Shown piece after piece: positions 26,121-34,967 of a DNA stretch of 64,000 nt. Both the position numbers and the translations under genes were made by a program. The notes beneath the pieces are model-generated. The model was not told the DNA's origin and made no database searches. It worked only from the letters and a program-made list of their open reading frames with translations. The stretch is from an uncultured Dehalococcoidia bacterium (GTDB taxonomy: Bacteria > Chloroflexota > Dehalococcoidia > Lucifugimonadales > UBA1123): NCBI GenBank assembly GCA_951812505.1, contig CATOSI010000003.1, positions 310,001 through 374,000 on the forward strand, read 5' to 3'. Each line of letters begins with the position of its first letter. The first letter of the stretch is position 1.

Positions 26121-26971
26121 ACGCGACATTTACCGACATTCTCCAACATACCGAGCGTCCGTACCTCGACCGAGCGCGGGCGCGTCCGTTCGTCAAGTGG
26201 GCAGGCGGCAAGCGGACTCTGATACCGGAGATAGCCCGACGCCTTCCCGAATCCATTCACACCTATTGGGAGCCGTTTGTAGGCGGTGGCGCGGTGTTTT
26301 TCGCATTGGACAGTAGGATAGGTTCGGCGCAACTCTCAGACATCAATGCCGAGCTTGCGTTGACCTATCAGGTAGTCCGCAACAATCCAGAGCCGTTGAT
26401 AGACCTGTTAGCTCAACACGCCTGCAACCATGAGAAACCCTACTATTTGCGAGTCCGCAAGTTATCGGACATTCCAAGTTCCATTGAGCTTGCCGCTCGG
26501 TTCATATACCTCAACAAGACTTGCTACAACGGCCTGTATCGCGTCAACAAGTCCGGTCAGTTCAATGTCCCTATGGGAAGCTACAAGAATCCCGTCATCT
26601 GCGATGCTGAGAACCTGCGGGCGGCAAGCGAGGTTCTAAAGAATGCGGTTATCCGTATCGGGGACTTTGGCAAGGTCAATCCGAGTAGTGGGGACTTCGT
26701 ATATGCCGATCCTCCATACGACGGCACTTTTGCAGGCTATGACGCTCACGGATTCGAGGAAGCCGACCAAACGCGCCTACGCGATGCGGCTGTACGCTGG
26801 CACAATGCGGGGGCGGCTGTGATGGTGTCCAACTCCGATACAGAGCTTATTCGGCGTCTCTATGGTAAGTCGCCGTTCACGCTGCATGAAGTATCGGCTC
26901 CCAAGACTATCAATAGCAACGGAAGCGGGCGGGGGGCAGTCGGGGAACTGCTGATCACTACCTATGACTAG
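26117..26971 (+). CDS. DNA adenine methylase (Dam/D12 class, alpha type)
   Basis: This 284-aa protein has KWAGGKRTL near residue 25-35, EPFVGGGAVFF (AdoMet motif I), and the catalytic DPPYDGTF at residue 198. ELAARFIYLNKTCYNGLYRVNKSGQFNVP is the family's conserved block. It transfers methyl to adenine-N6; GATC-type sites are usual for the family, but specificity cannot be read here. It starts at GTG 26117, overlapping the transposase stop, and overlaps the endonuclease start by 8 bp. It should protect DNA from the nuclease encoded next to it. Confidence 0.92.
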   Translation: MNATFTDILQHTERPYLDRARARPFVKWAGGKRTLIPEIARRLPESIHTYWEPFVGGGAVFFALDSRIGSAQLSDINAELALTYQVVRNNPEPLIDLLAQHACNHEKPYYLRVRKLSDIPSSIELAARFIYLNKTCYNGLYRVNKSGQFNVPMGSYKNPVICDAENLRAASEVLKNAVIRIGDFGKVNPSSGDFVYADPPYDGTFAGYDAHGFEEADQTRLRDAAVRWHNAGAAVMVSNSDTELIRRLYGKSPFTLHEVSAPKTINSNGSGRGAVGELLITTYD

Positions 26972-27425
26972 CGGAAGGCGTGCAGTCCGGCGCGGACGCC
27001 AACTAGAACGGTTTGTTGCCGAAGAACTGGAAGATGTTGGGTATGAACTTATCTGGCCTTCCATGCTGATATTCCCAATGCGAGACATGGGGCAACCTGT
27101 CTATGCCCAACAAGTGGAAGTCGGGCGCGACATATACGGCAAAATGAGGAAGGTTGACTTCCTGCTATTCCATCCATACCGACACCCTAACGGCTTGGTG
27201 ATTCAATGCAAATGGCAGGCTTCAAGCGGTAGCGTGGAAGAGAAGTACCCGTTTGAGGTTCTGTCAATCCAGCAGGGTGAATTCGACGCGATAATCGTAC
27301 TGGACGGGGGCGGGTACTCCCAGGGGGCTGAGACTTGGCTACGTGGTCAAGCGGGCAAGAATCGGCTGAAACACGTATTCAGTCAAGGTGAGTTCCAGCG
27401 ATACGCTTCACGCGGTTCAATCTAG
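26964..27425 (+). CDS. PD-(D/E)xK-type restriction endonuclease candidate
   Basis: This 153-aa protein has the nuclease pattern D65 in MRKVDFLLF, then GLVIQCKWQ with Q81-x-K83 (the D...QxK variant). Helical RRGRQLERFVAEELEDVGYE precedes it. The tail IIVLDGGGYSQGAETWL resembles restriction-enzyme relatives of the DpnII/type II kind. It overlaps the methylase by 8 bp, so it is very likely the restriction partner. The Q in place of D/E is known in active nucleases of this superfamily. Confidence 0.78.
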   Translation: MTSGRRAVRRGRQLERFVAEELEDVGYELIWPSMLIFPMRDMGQPVYAQQVEVGRDIYGKMRKVDFLLFHPYRHPNGLVIQCKWQASSGSVEEKYPFEVLSIQQGEFDAIIVLDGGGYSQGAETWLRGQAGKNRLKHVFSQGEFQRYASRGSI

Positions 27426-27441
27426 CTGAGGGGTTGTACTA

Positions 27442-27660
27442 ATGTGTCCTGTATGCGGTGTCAGGCTAAGCAGATCTCTCTATATGGATAATGGCAATCT
27501 CAAGAGTTGTCCTAAATGTTCTCGCTATCATGGTCGCCATGCCTACGCGCCATTGTCAGCTTTCGGAGAGCGCGATATGGGAGACCAGATCAGGGATCAA
27601 TCTTGGTGTACGGCTTGTCGAGGTGGTGCTAGTGTGGGCAACCCGACTCGGTTCTGCTAG
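27442..27660 (+). CDS. 72-aa zinc-ribbon peptide at the right end of transposon 2
   Basis: It starts at ATG 27442, after GAGGGG (9 bp spacing). Three Cys pairs are visible: CPVC, CPKC and CTAC. It ends with a TAG whose last base is the first base of the right inverted repeat. Function is unknown; it could bind DNA or be a regulator of the restriction unit. The coding potential is plausible but not certain. Confidence 0.5.
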   Translation: MCPVCGVRLSRSLYMDNGNLKSCPKCSRYHGRHAYAPLSAFGERDMGDQIRDQSWCTACRGGASVGNPTRFC

Positions 27661-27691
27661 GGATCGTCAAGTATATAACTCCCATAGTTTT
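27660..27691. repeat. Right terminal inverted repeat and target duplication of transposon 2
   Basis: GGGATCGTCAAGTATATAAC begins the 24-bp end (27660-27683). ATAGTTTT at 27684-27691 repeats the octamer left of the element. Confidence 0.95.
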
Positions 27692-28048
27692 CTCCGTTCC
27701 GTTAGGTAGTTGGTAGGTGTACGGCCGCCAATGCAGGAGACGCAATGAGCCAAGGGAGGACCGGAGGGAAACTGACGAGGTACCGAAGGGTGAGCCAGGG
27801 AGCGGCCGGCGAACTCAGGGTGCCGCCACGAAGAGCATTGTACCACATGGCTCAGATGAAGACGGTAGCGCGGCGTGCAGTTGCGCCTGGGAGAAAATCG
27901 GACTAGGATAAGGCGCAAGCTGCCCTTCATCCATAGTTGGCGCAGTCCAGGGGCCGCCGAACTTTCACTTCGTCGGCCTCGCTCTTTCTAAAGAGGCCAT
28001 CACAGTGATGTAGAATCGTGTTCGGAGCTCTGGAGGGAAGGGGTAACA
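27692..28048. other. Non-coding or decayed stretch
   Basis: Neither strand gives a recognisable protein. It follows transposon 2 and leads into the ASCH pseudogene. Confidence 0.35.
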
Positions 28049-28434
28049 GTGAGAGCCTTGACCCTTCACCAACCCTAGGCCCAACTCATGGTCTGGGGAC
28101 TCAAGAACATCGAGACTCGCTCCTGGCCAGCCCCTCAGGGGCTCATAGGCCAGCGCATGGCCATTCACACGGGAAAGCGCGAACCCCGCGGCCCACTGAG
28201 TGGAATATCGAGGTGCAGCGCGTCTTTCTCCAGCGCGCCGGCGACTCTCACTCCATATCTCTGGGCGCGGTTGTCGCGACGGCCCGGCTGATCGAGTGTA
28301 TGCAGGTTATTGGCGAATCGGACGACTCAGACGGGATCGACACACCCACTGACAATGACGGAACTGACTCCGACGGGGTGGAAACACCCACTCCCACTGA
28401 TAACGATGGCACAGACAGTGACGTGAGCAGATGA
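28049..28434 (+). pseudogene. ASCH-domain protein, broken by nonsense and frameshift
   Basis: From a GTG with GGAGG upstream the frame reads VRALTLHQP, then TAG at 28076-28078 where the family has Trp (HQPWA), then AQLMVWGLKNIETRSW and GQRMAIHTGKR. A shift near 28190-28250 is needed to reach LGAVVATARLIEC, the family's next strand. ASCH domains bind or modify RNA. The 3' part runs into two acidic repeats (TPTDNDGTDSD), perhaps a fused tail. It is inactive unless the TAG is suppressed. Confidence 0.75.
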
Positions 28435-29095
28435 AGGCAATGGTCACTTCACCGGCAAAGGCATCACCATATCCGCAGATCGCCTTTCCGCATGACCCTG
28501 GACTGCCAGAGCTGCCCAGACTTTTAGACCAGCAGTGGGTCATGGCGACATACGATCGGCGGTTTGAGGAAATGCCGCCCGATCCCTCAGGTATTCGCAT
28601 CCGTCAGTTCGCTCCACAGCAAGGGCAGATCAGCCATAGTCAGCTATGAGCTTGAGTGGAACCCGGAAGAGTACCTCCCGTCGCAGCACTTCGCCATCAG
28701 GATAGAGCGCGAGCGACCCGCGGAGAAATTTCGCTATCCGGATGACCGCGTTCTGCCCGGACTGAGTGAGGCGGCGCGTTCGCGTCCAGCTGGTGCGCTA
28801 CAGACCCACAAGTCGCGCGGTACTGCGTCACATCGTGGGCAGAGCCAGGCTGTACGCCCGGGTCATGCGACCGCCTGCGGTCGTGCCGGTACTCACCGCC
28901 CAGGAAAATCATTGGTAGGTCCAGATTCGTCGTTCCAAGACTCGCGGGGCACTGGGCCGAGGGCGGCGTCATCTGGTTTTCGGAGTTTCCGGGCAGGAAC
29001 CTTCGGTGTCAGATACGAAGGGGCAGGACACCTGACCCGGAACCTCTCCTCGACGGTCTGCAGACCCTCGGGACGCTCCGATGGAGAAATAAAGG
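28431..29095 (+). pseudogene. Phosphotransferase/maltokinase-like gene, multiply frameshifted
   Basis: Segments in three frames align in order with aminoglycoside-phosphotransferase-like kinases: GLPELPRLLDQQWV (28494 onward), ISYELEW...-type strand SYELEWNPEEYLP (28640), VRVQLVRYRPTSRAVLRH with RLYARVMRP (28783-28880), and LAGHWAEGGVIWFSEFPG (28937-29000). No single frame covers more than a fraction, and the catalytic half is missing. It is a decaying gene. Confidence 0.55.
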
Positions 29096-29419
29096 GGCAG
29101 ACAGTTCAACCTGCCGGGAGCGTACAGGCGGGCCAGGCGCAGCTTCTACGGAACGCCCACGAGATATACGTCATGAACTCGGATGGCGCCATTGCCAGGG
29201 CACTGACGACTGCTGTCATCTGTACCTCCCGAGGCACAACACTTGGGCTGAGAGAGTGGACAGATCTGTTGGTACGGTGAACCAACGCTTCTATCAGGTC
29301 ACTGCTCAACAAAGGCTCTCAAGCTTTGCGGGCCATCTCGGAAACACATCGACAGATCCTCATGAGCACATCAGCGCCGGTTACCGAACGGTTCAGATCC
29401 GATTCCGGATGGCCCATAA

Positions 29420-30102
29420 GGTATCATCGCAGTTACCGAGTTCCTGGGGAGAGCGAAGTCCGTCCGCCGCTCGGACTCCGACAGAGACAGCGGTTATCGC
29501 AACGGGTACGCGAGACCCAGAAAGCCGACTCTCAGTGCGGGGACGATGGAGGTGAGCAGACCCAGGGTCAGAAACACCGAGGAGAAGTTCGAGAGCAGAC
29601 CGCTTCCACTGTTCACCCGAAGGACCAACGAGGTGTCCGAACTCTTCCCCCAGCTATATCTTCGAGGTCTGTCCGAGGGAGACTTCCATCTGGCGCTGAG
29701 AGGGCTTCTGGGAGATGACGCGCCGGTGTCCTCTGCGATCGTTGCGAGACTGAAGGATAGGTGGAACATCGAACTGTCGGAGTGGCGCGGTCGGCGTCTC
29801 GATGAGCTGGAGGTGGTGTACATATGTCCCAGGGAACACTGGCAGCATCTTCGGCCCGCCAACCTAGTGGAATCACCGTTCGCTTCATTGAGACTGAGGA
29901 CGGACGCGGCGAAGCGGTACAAGCGGGTGCACAGGGCGACAGCGGTGATCTGGAAGATGCTGAGGGTGGTTGAGCAGCGGTTCATGAGACTGAGGGCGCC
30001 GGAGCTGATGAAGGCCGTCTATAGCTGATGAAGGCCGTCTATAAAGGTGAGAAGTACGAAGACGGAGTAGTAAGGCAGACCGTGGAAGAGGTTGTCGCCT
30101 GA
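29420..30102 (+). pseudogene. IS256-family transposase with internal deletion
   Basis: The frame gives EFLGRAKSVRRSDSDRDSGYRNGYARP, RRTNEVSELFPQLYLRGLSEGDF and RLKDRWNIELSEWRGRRLDELEVVYI, the N-terminal half of the Mutator-type family. It then jumps directly to HWQHLRPANLVESPFASLRL, the C-terminal end. The central catalytic part is gone. A tandem 20-bp duplication (GCTGATGAAGGCCGTCTATA, about 30004-30043) adds an early stop; removing it restores MKAVYKGEKYEDGVVRQ. Confidence 0.85.
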
Positions 30103-30103
30103 A

Positions 30104-30476
30104 GTCGTTTACACACCATTTGACGTGACCTCTGAAGTGAGATGACAACGACACGATGAAGAGTCGAAATGAGACGGTGGGGGAGTGTCCGCTTCGCTAG
30201 ACGGGCTGGGCTGGGAGTGATGCATGTTGAAGGAAGGGTTGCGGGAAGCGGACTACGAGGGATACATATCTGCGCTCGCACACAATGTCGAGGGTGGGCG
30301 TCCGTGGGTAGCGTTTCCCCTTTTGGTGGTTGAATCTGCGGTATCGGGTGAAGGTGTGCGTCTTCTAAAGCTGGGACTCGAGAATCGAACGGCCATGTGA
30401 GCCAGCCCTCCACCTGAAAGGAAACGCTACCCGGTTCGTCGGACGCTTGGTGTCGTTTACACTATTCCAAATGACT
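30104..30476. other. IS256-like end repeats and an inverted pair
   Basis: GTCGTTTACAC occurs at 30104-30114 and again at 30452-30462 in the same direction, like the ends of IS256 elements. Between them GGGTAGCGTTTCC (30306-30318) is inverted at 30420-30432. The enclosed sequence has one short frame but no recognisable protein. Confidence 0.45.
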
Positions 30477-31214
30477 TCACTGCCAGCTCTCCAATTCTCC
30501 GTGAAGCTCCCTCTTCTGCACCCACTGGACGCCCCCGTTGGGTGTAATGACAAGAACCTCGATAGTGCCCCCGACTCCCCTTGACTCTAATGACAGACTC
30601 TGTAATGTCATTGTAGTTTTGATGAGCACTATGGCGAGATTGATGCAATCTTGCAGCGACAACAACGCATAGGGAATGCTCGTCTCGAAAGATGCGGCGT
30701 CAACATCGGGTAAGAGACTCGCAAGTTTTGGGTCATAGCCAAGAATAATCCGATTGACAATGTCAGTCTGACCACCCCATCTTATTCCGAACACCGACCC
30801 GGGGAAATGTCGACTCAGCTCGCCACCGGGTATCATTAAAGAGTAAAGGTCTCCATAGGGTGCCTTGTCATCAACACCACCGATCAAGAACCAGAAATTG
30901 GATGTATTGTTGCCGCGACTCCACCACCGAGTGAAAAAACGTGAAAACTCCTGGGCGTATTCAAGTGTAGTGAGACGTGCGTCTTCTATCGTCTGCTGAA
31001 ACTCCGACATCAGCCCACTTATCATTCGCCCGCTCACACTACCTGCTCCGTAGGTGAGTGCGGCCACCCTTTTGTGTGGTCCGCCGATCGTGAGCAGCTT
31101 GCTGGAATTGTCAAAGTAGGCTTCACGACTGTCGGAACCAGGGGAAATTGTGACTCTTGTGTCCGCAGCCAAGACAATCCCCTCTGGGCCCTTTATTGCT
31201 ATTACTAGTGACAC
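30477..31214 (-). CDS. Proteasome-like Ntn-hydrolase protein
   Basis: This 245-aa protein begins MSLVIAIKGPEGIVLAADTR, the N-terminus of proteasome beta-type subunits (TTTVG.. GVVLAAD). If Met is removed, Ser is residue 1 and the conserved Asp falls exactly at 17. A Lys in SSKLLTIG could play Lys33. Then KRVAALTYGAGSVSGRM matches the family's IAGA/GxxAD segment. A Ser nucleophile would be unusual for a proteasome but occurs in other Ntn hydrolases. It is a free-standing gene, not paired with an alpha subunit. It may be a self-compartmentalising or single hydrolase of unknown substrate, and it survives in a region full of pseudogenes. Confidence 0.7.
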   Translation of the reverse strand: MSLVIAIKGPEGIVLAADTRVTISPGSDSREAYFDNSSKLLTIGGPHKRVAALTYGAGSVSGRMISGLMSEFQQTIEDARLTTLEYAQEFSRFFTRWWSRGNNTSNFWFLIGGVDDKAPYGDLYSLMIPGGELSRHFPGSVFGIRWGGQTDIVNRIILGYDPKLASLLPDVDAASFETSIPYALLSLQDCINLAIVLIKTTMTLQSLSLESRGVGGTIEVLVITPNGGVQWVQKRELHGELESWQ

Positions 31215-31985
31215 TTGCCCTTTTCCTTGATGTAAATTTGACCGGGATATGCAACCGAGGTCTCTAAAGGTTGCATCGTCATTCGCTTACTTCAGAGACT
31301 CAGAATCCGTAAGGACAGCCTCCCAGAATGATTATCACAGGGCTGACCGGAGTTGTCGAGTTTGAGGTCCACATTAGGACTGTTTCATGGAGTGTAGGAA
31401 TTGGGAGAAGATTAGATAGAAGGGAGATTCACCTCTAGAATATGACAGATTGACCCGACTGGAAGTCAGGTCATGAGTCGGACCGAGGTTGCCTCCTCGG
31501 TGTGCGACAGGTGGAAAAGCCGACCCTCGGAAGGGATATGAATGCCGGGCTTCGGTTACAGGGAGAAGATGGCCACTGGATATACGCCCCTGACTCCACC
31601 TCGAGGAGAGTCCACGAGTGGTTAATCGAAAGCCTGGTTATGCTGCGCGCTTATCGTGGAGAACTACCATGTTTTGGTTCGAGGATGGAGCGGGTCTCAT
31701 GATGTGTCCCGTGAAGAGCATACCCTTATTCAGAGCTGTCAGGCTTTCATAGCTGGCTGACGCCAGCTCCGGACCAGAAAGCGCGGCTGGATCGAAGATG
31801 CAAACCCGGTTGATCTGCTCGTTGCCAAGCCTGGGTCGGAAGGGCACGGTTGTGTCCTTGCCGCATTCGGCGCAAACGACCGGGTGCGTTTCCCGATGCT
31901 CCCGATCATAACTGCCGCCGCTGCGCTGGGCGCGCCCCGCTCTGACCCTCGTCGGAGGCCACTCCGTTGCAGCACTTGTACCCAG
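31215..31985. other. Gap with a decayed zinc-ribbon gene
   Basis: Only one coding trace is seen, at 31775-31910 (minus). A hairpin CCGAGG-loop-CCTCGG lies at 31483-31500. The rest shows nothing recognisable. Confidence 0.35.
31775..31910 (-). pseudogene. Remnant of a small zinc-ribbon protein
   Basis: The minus strand reads VVCAECGKDTTVPFRPRLG, the pattern of small CxxC proteins (VCAECG..VPF.P) that normally end in PVYCRDCF. Here it continues NEQINRVCIFDPAA instead, so the second Cys pair is lost. Confidence 0.4.
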
Positions 31986-34967
31986 TCACTCTCGCAGGAA
32001 CCTAGTCACGTATTCCACGCCGCCTGTCGGTATTGTCAGACCAATCTCCGCAAGAGCTTTAGAGAACTGGCTGTTATCGTAGGAGCTTGTATCAGACAGA
32101 TACCCCTCAACCGAATCCAAGGAGCGTACTAGTACTTCCAGCTCCAGGTCGTTTTCCCGGTCTGCCATTTCCTGGAGTCTTGATTTCCAGTCACACAACG
32201 ATACGCGATCTGTCACGTACCCGCGGCTCTCCATAAGAGCGAAAACGCTGTCGGCAGACACAGGGTCCTGTTGTACCACGTTATAGACCCTTCCGAGATG
32301 TGCTGACTCGTCGGAGAATTTCGCGATAGCGGTGACCAGGAAGTCGACAGGGGTCATCTCGAATCGCCAGTCCGGCACCAGGGGAGCACACCCCGAGCGA
32401 GCACAGGCCTTGATTATCAACGACTGGAAGTCATTGGGATTGACCGTGCCAGTACTGCTGTGATGGCCTATATTTCCTGGTCTGAATATGCAGGCCGGCA
32501 ATCCTCGGGATACCGCTGACCACACGAGTCTCTCTGCAACCCACTTGGCCTGATTGTAGCCCCCTTCCATCCTGTCGACAAAGACGTCAATATGGTTGTT
32601 TTCCAGGTAGGGAGTTTCGTCTCCTCCGGGGAAAACACCATTGGATGAGATGTATTGCATCGTTTTTGTCCTGGCTGTGCAGGCAAACTTGAGCACCTCC
32701 GCTGTCCCGTCCACGGTGTGGGGCTTGGCCACCGTATATGGATAGGCGTAGTTGACTGAAGCCGCGCAGTGAAATATCAGATCGATCTCTTCTGCCAACT
32801 CGTGGTATTTTTCGTTTTCGAGTCCCATCTGAGGCTGGGCGATATCCCCCGGGACAGGGACAATACGGCCTTCCATCGACTGACGGAACAGCCCGTAAAA
32901 TTTCAGGGTCTCCAATACCCGGTTGCCGGGCTTCCCCTGTCCGGAACCCCGGTCCCTTACCAGGCAATAGTACCGGGTGCTCTGTCCTGTGGTGCGCAGC
33001 AGCTCGGCAAGCAGGAATGCTCCCAGGAAGCCGGTTGCCCCGGTCACCAAGACCGATGATGCTTCGCTCAATCGTGTGGTCCTCACACTACCCGTCGGCG
33101 AAATCTCGGGGGCCAGGACAGAGTCATTGCTTAGCGAGTTTCTCGATTCCATATACGACCCTCTACGTTCCAGATATGCTGCCAACTCGCTTATAGTTGG
33201 GTGTTCGTAAATCTCGGTGCCACTAAGTTCAATCCCAAATGTCTGTTCGATGCCTAGGGTAAGCCCCAAGCCTGCAAGGGAGTGGCCGCCAAGGTCGAAG
33301 AAGTTCCAGTCATCTTCCAGAGAATCTCTATCAACATCCAGGATTTCTCCCCATAGCTCTCGCAGAGCCAGGCGGCGCTCTGCTGCTGAGGCGTCCTTTC
33401 GTAGCGGTGTACCCCCCTCAACCATGGTCGTCCGTTCCCGTGGCTTGGGCAAGGACTTGCGTTCCAGTTTGCCCGTCTGCTGATTCACGGGAAGCACATC
33501 TAACTCGATGAAGCGGCTGGGCACCATGTAAAGTGGTAGATACCGCTCTAGCAGCCTCCTGAGGTCCCTGCTTGTCCCGCTCTTAGCGTCGACATTCCAA
33601 GTTGCCTGCGATGAGCGTACGACGTAGGCTACCAGGCGCTTGTTTGTTTCGTCCTCTGTTTCAGCCAGCACTACCGCGTCGCGCACGTCACAGTGATTCC
33701 GGAGCGCTTCCTCAATGGCGCCCAAATAGACACTGTACCCCCTGATTTTGACCATCGAATCGTCCCGACCAATGATTGTTGTCATCCCCGACTCATCAAT
33801 CTCGGCTAGGTCACCAGTTGCGTAATACCTCTCACCATTCCAGCGTACAAACCTCTCGGAATCCAGATCGGGCCTCTTCAGATAGCCCTGGGCGAGTCCT
33901 CGGCCGCCGATGAATAACTCGCCGGCGCCGCTTGAGGTGAAAGCGGACCGTCCTTCCGGGAGCACTCGAACCGCTACCCCCTCCATCGGGAACCCCACCG
34001 GACATACGTCCATTCCATCCACGCACAGGTCCGTCAACTCAACGGTACAGACATCGTGGGTCTCACTAATGCTGTAAGTATTGAATACACGCGCAGCGTC
34101 GGGCAACACACTCAACGCCAGCTTCAGCAGGCTGGCCGGCACCACCTCGCCATTGAGCCAGACCACTCGCAAGGACGATAGCTGGGCCCGCAAGATCTCG
34201 AGTTCCGCCGAATTCAAAACTCCCTGCAACAGAGACGGTGTAAACAGCATCTCGGAAATCCGGTGCTCTGAGATAAATGCGGTGAGAGACCGCGGCAGGA
34301 ACACAATGTCATCAGGGACAACGTAAACCGTTCCTCCCTTCAGCAGCGGGCGAAGGAACTCCCAAGTGAAAAAGATGTTGCATGCAACCCTGTCTCCGAC
34401 ACTGTAAGAACTGAATTTGTACCTAGAGAAGTAAGATGAGATGACGGAACTGCCGGCTAACATCACCCCCTTGGGGTCTCCGGTGGTGCCGGACGTGTAA
34501 GGGATGAACGCCAGGCTATCACCGGTGATGTGGTTCCCACAGGTATCTGCACAAAAGCTCCTCCAGGACTGGTCGCTGTCAATAGACAGTAAATGCGTCC
34601 CCGCAAACCCGTCCAGTTTGGACAGGTACCGCGATTTGGTGATCACCACCTTGGGTTGCGATTCGGCCACTATAGCGCGCAGCAAGGGTTCAGGAGAGTC
34701 GAGGGCCATGGGCATAAAGGCCGCACCGGCTTTCAGAGTTCCAATGCTCGCTACGATATACTCCAGGCAGGTCTCCATGAAGATGCCCACCGGATCATCA
34801 GTTGAAACACCGCAATCCCGAAGATAGGCTCCAAGTGCGTCCGTCGTCAGGTCAAGTTGACCATAAGACATCCGCTCATGGCCGAACACAATCGCCGGCT
34901 CATCAGGGGTCTCCATTGCCTGTGCCTTGAAAAGGTCGGGCAGGCCACGCTCAACAGTATTCATCAT
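31986..34967 (-). CDS. A-T-R nonribosomal-peptide-synthetase-like carboxylate reductase
   Basis: This 993-aa protein has three domains. Adenylation (1-530) shows YTSGTTGDPKGVM (A3), NTYSISETH (A5), GELFIGGRGLAQGYL, YATGDLAEI, GRDDSMVKIRGYSVYLG and the C-terminal Lys in TGKLERKSLP. A carrier domain (about 560-640) has the phosphopantetheine Ser in LGGHSL. The thioester reductase domain has the Rossmann motif VLVTGATGFLGAFLL and a Y-x-x-x-K in YNQAKW. Such A-T-R enzymes activate an acid, hold it as a thioester and release it as an aldehyde or alcohol (as in LYS2 or carboxylic-acid reductases). Cofactor and substrate cannot be read. No other biosynthetic genes are adjacent. It likely requires a phosphopantetheinyl transferase from elsewhere. 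Confidence 0.9.
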   Translation of the reverse strand: MMNTVERGLPDLFKAQAMETPDEPAIVFGHERMSYGQLDLTTDALGAYLRDCGVSTDDPVGIFMETCLEYIVASIGTLKAGAAFMPMALDSPEPLLRAIVAESQPKVVITKSRYLSKLDGFAGTHLLSIDSDQSWRSFCADTCGNHITGDSLAFIPYTSGTTGDPKGVMLAGSSVISSYFSRYKFSSYSVGDRVACNIFFTWEFLRPLLKGGTVYVVPDDIVFLPRSLTAFISEHRISEMLFTPSLLQGVLNSAELEILRAQLSSLRVVWLNGEVVPASLLKLALSVLPDAARVFNTYSISETHDVCTVELTDLCVDGMDVCPVGFPMEGVAVRVLPEGRSAFTSSGAGELFIGGRGLAQGYLKRPDLDSERFVRWNGERYYATGDLAEIDESGMTTIIGRDDSMVKIRGYSVYLGAIEEALRNHCDVRDAVVLAETEDETNKRLVAYVVRSSQATWNVDAKSGTSRDLRRLLERYLPLYMVPSRFIELDVLPVNQQTGKLERKSLPKPRERTTMVEGGTPLRKDASAAERRLALRELWGEILDVDRDSLEDDWNFFDLGGHSLAGLGLTLGIEQTFGIELSGTEIYEHPTISELAAYLERRGSYMESRNSLSNDSVLAPEISPTGSVRTTRLSEASSVLVTGATGFLGAFLLAELLRTTGQSTRYYCLVRDRGSGQGKPGNRVLETLKFYGLFRQSMEGRIVPVPGDIAQPQMGLENEKYHELAEEIDLIFHCAASVNYAYPYTVAKPHTVDGTAEVLKFACTARTKTMQYISSNGVFPGGDETPYLENNHIDVFVDRMEGGYNQAKWVAERLVWSAVSRGLPACIFRPGNIGHHSSTGTVNPNDFQSLIIKACARSGCAPLVPDWRFEMTPVDFLVTAIAKFSDESAHLGRVYNVVQQDPVSADSVFALMESRGYVTDRVSLCDWKSRLQEMADRENDLELEVLVRSLDSVEGYLSDTSSYDNSQFSKALAEIGLTIPTGGVEYVTRFLRE

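Larger units (their letters stand above)
25143..27683 (+). mobile_element. Transposon 2: IS1595-type element with restriction-modification cargo
   Basis: The 2541-bp unit has 24-bp inverted ends (25143-25166, 27660-27683; one mismatch) and the identical octamer ATAGTTTT immediately outside each end. IS1595 elements are known for 8-bp duplications and for versions carrying passenger genes. Cargo is a Dam-like methylase, a PD-(D/E)xK endonuclease and a zinc-ribbon peptide, all downstream of and coupled to the transposase. All frames are intact, so the insertion looks recent. Confidence 0.93.

Noticed and set aside
28076-28078. TAG in the ASCH gene as pyrrolysine or suppressed codon
   Set aside because: A downstream frameshift and loss of the rest of the fold point to decay; no recoding signal is visible.
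30232-30411. Short plus-strand frame beginning MLKEGLREADYEG
   Set aside because: No ribosome site, no family, and it lies between IS256 end repeats.
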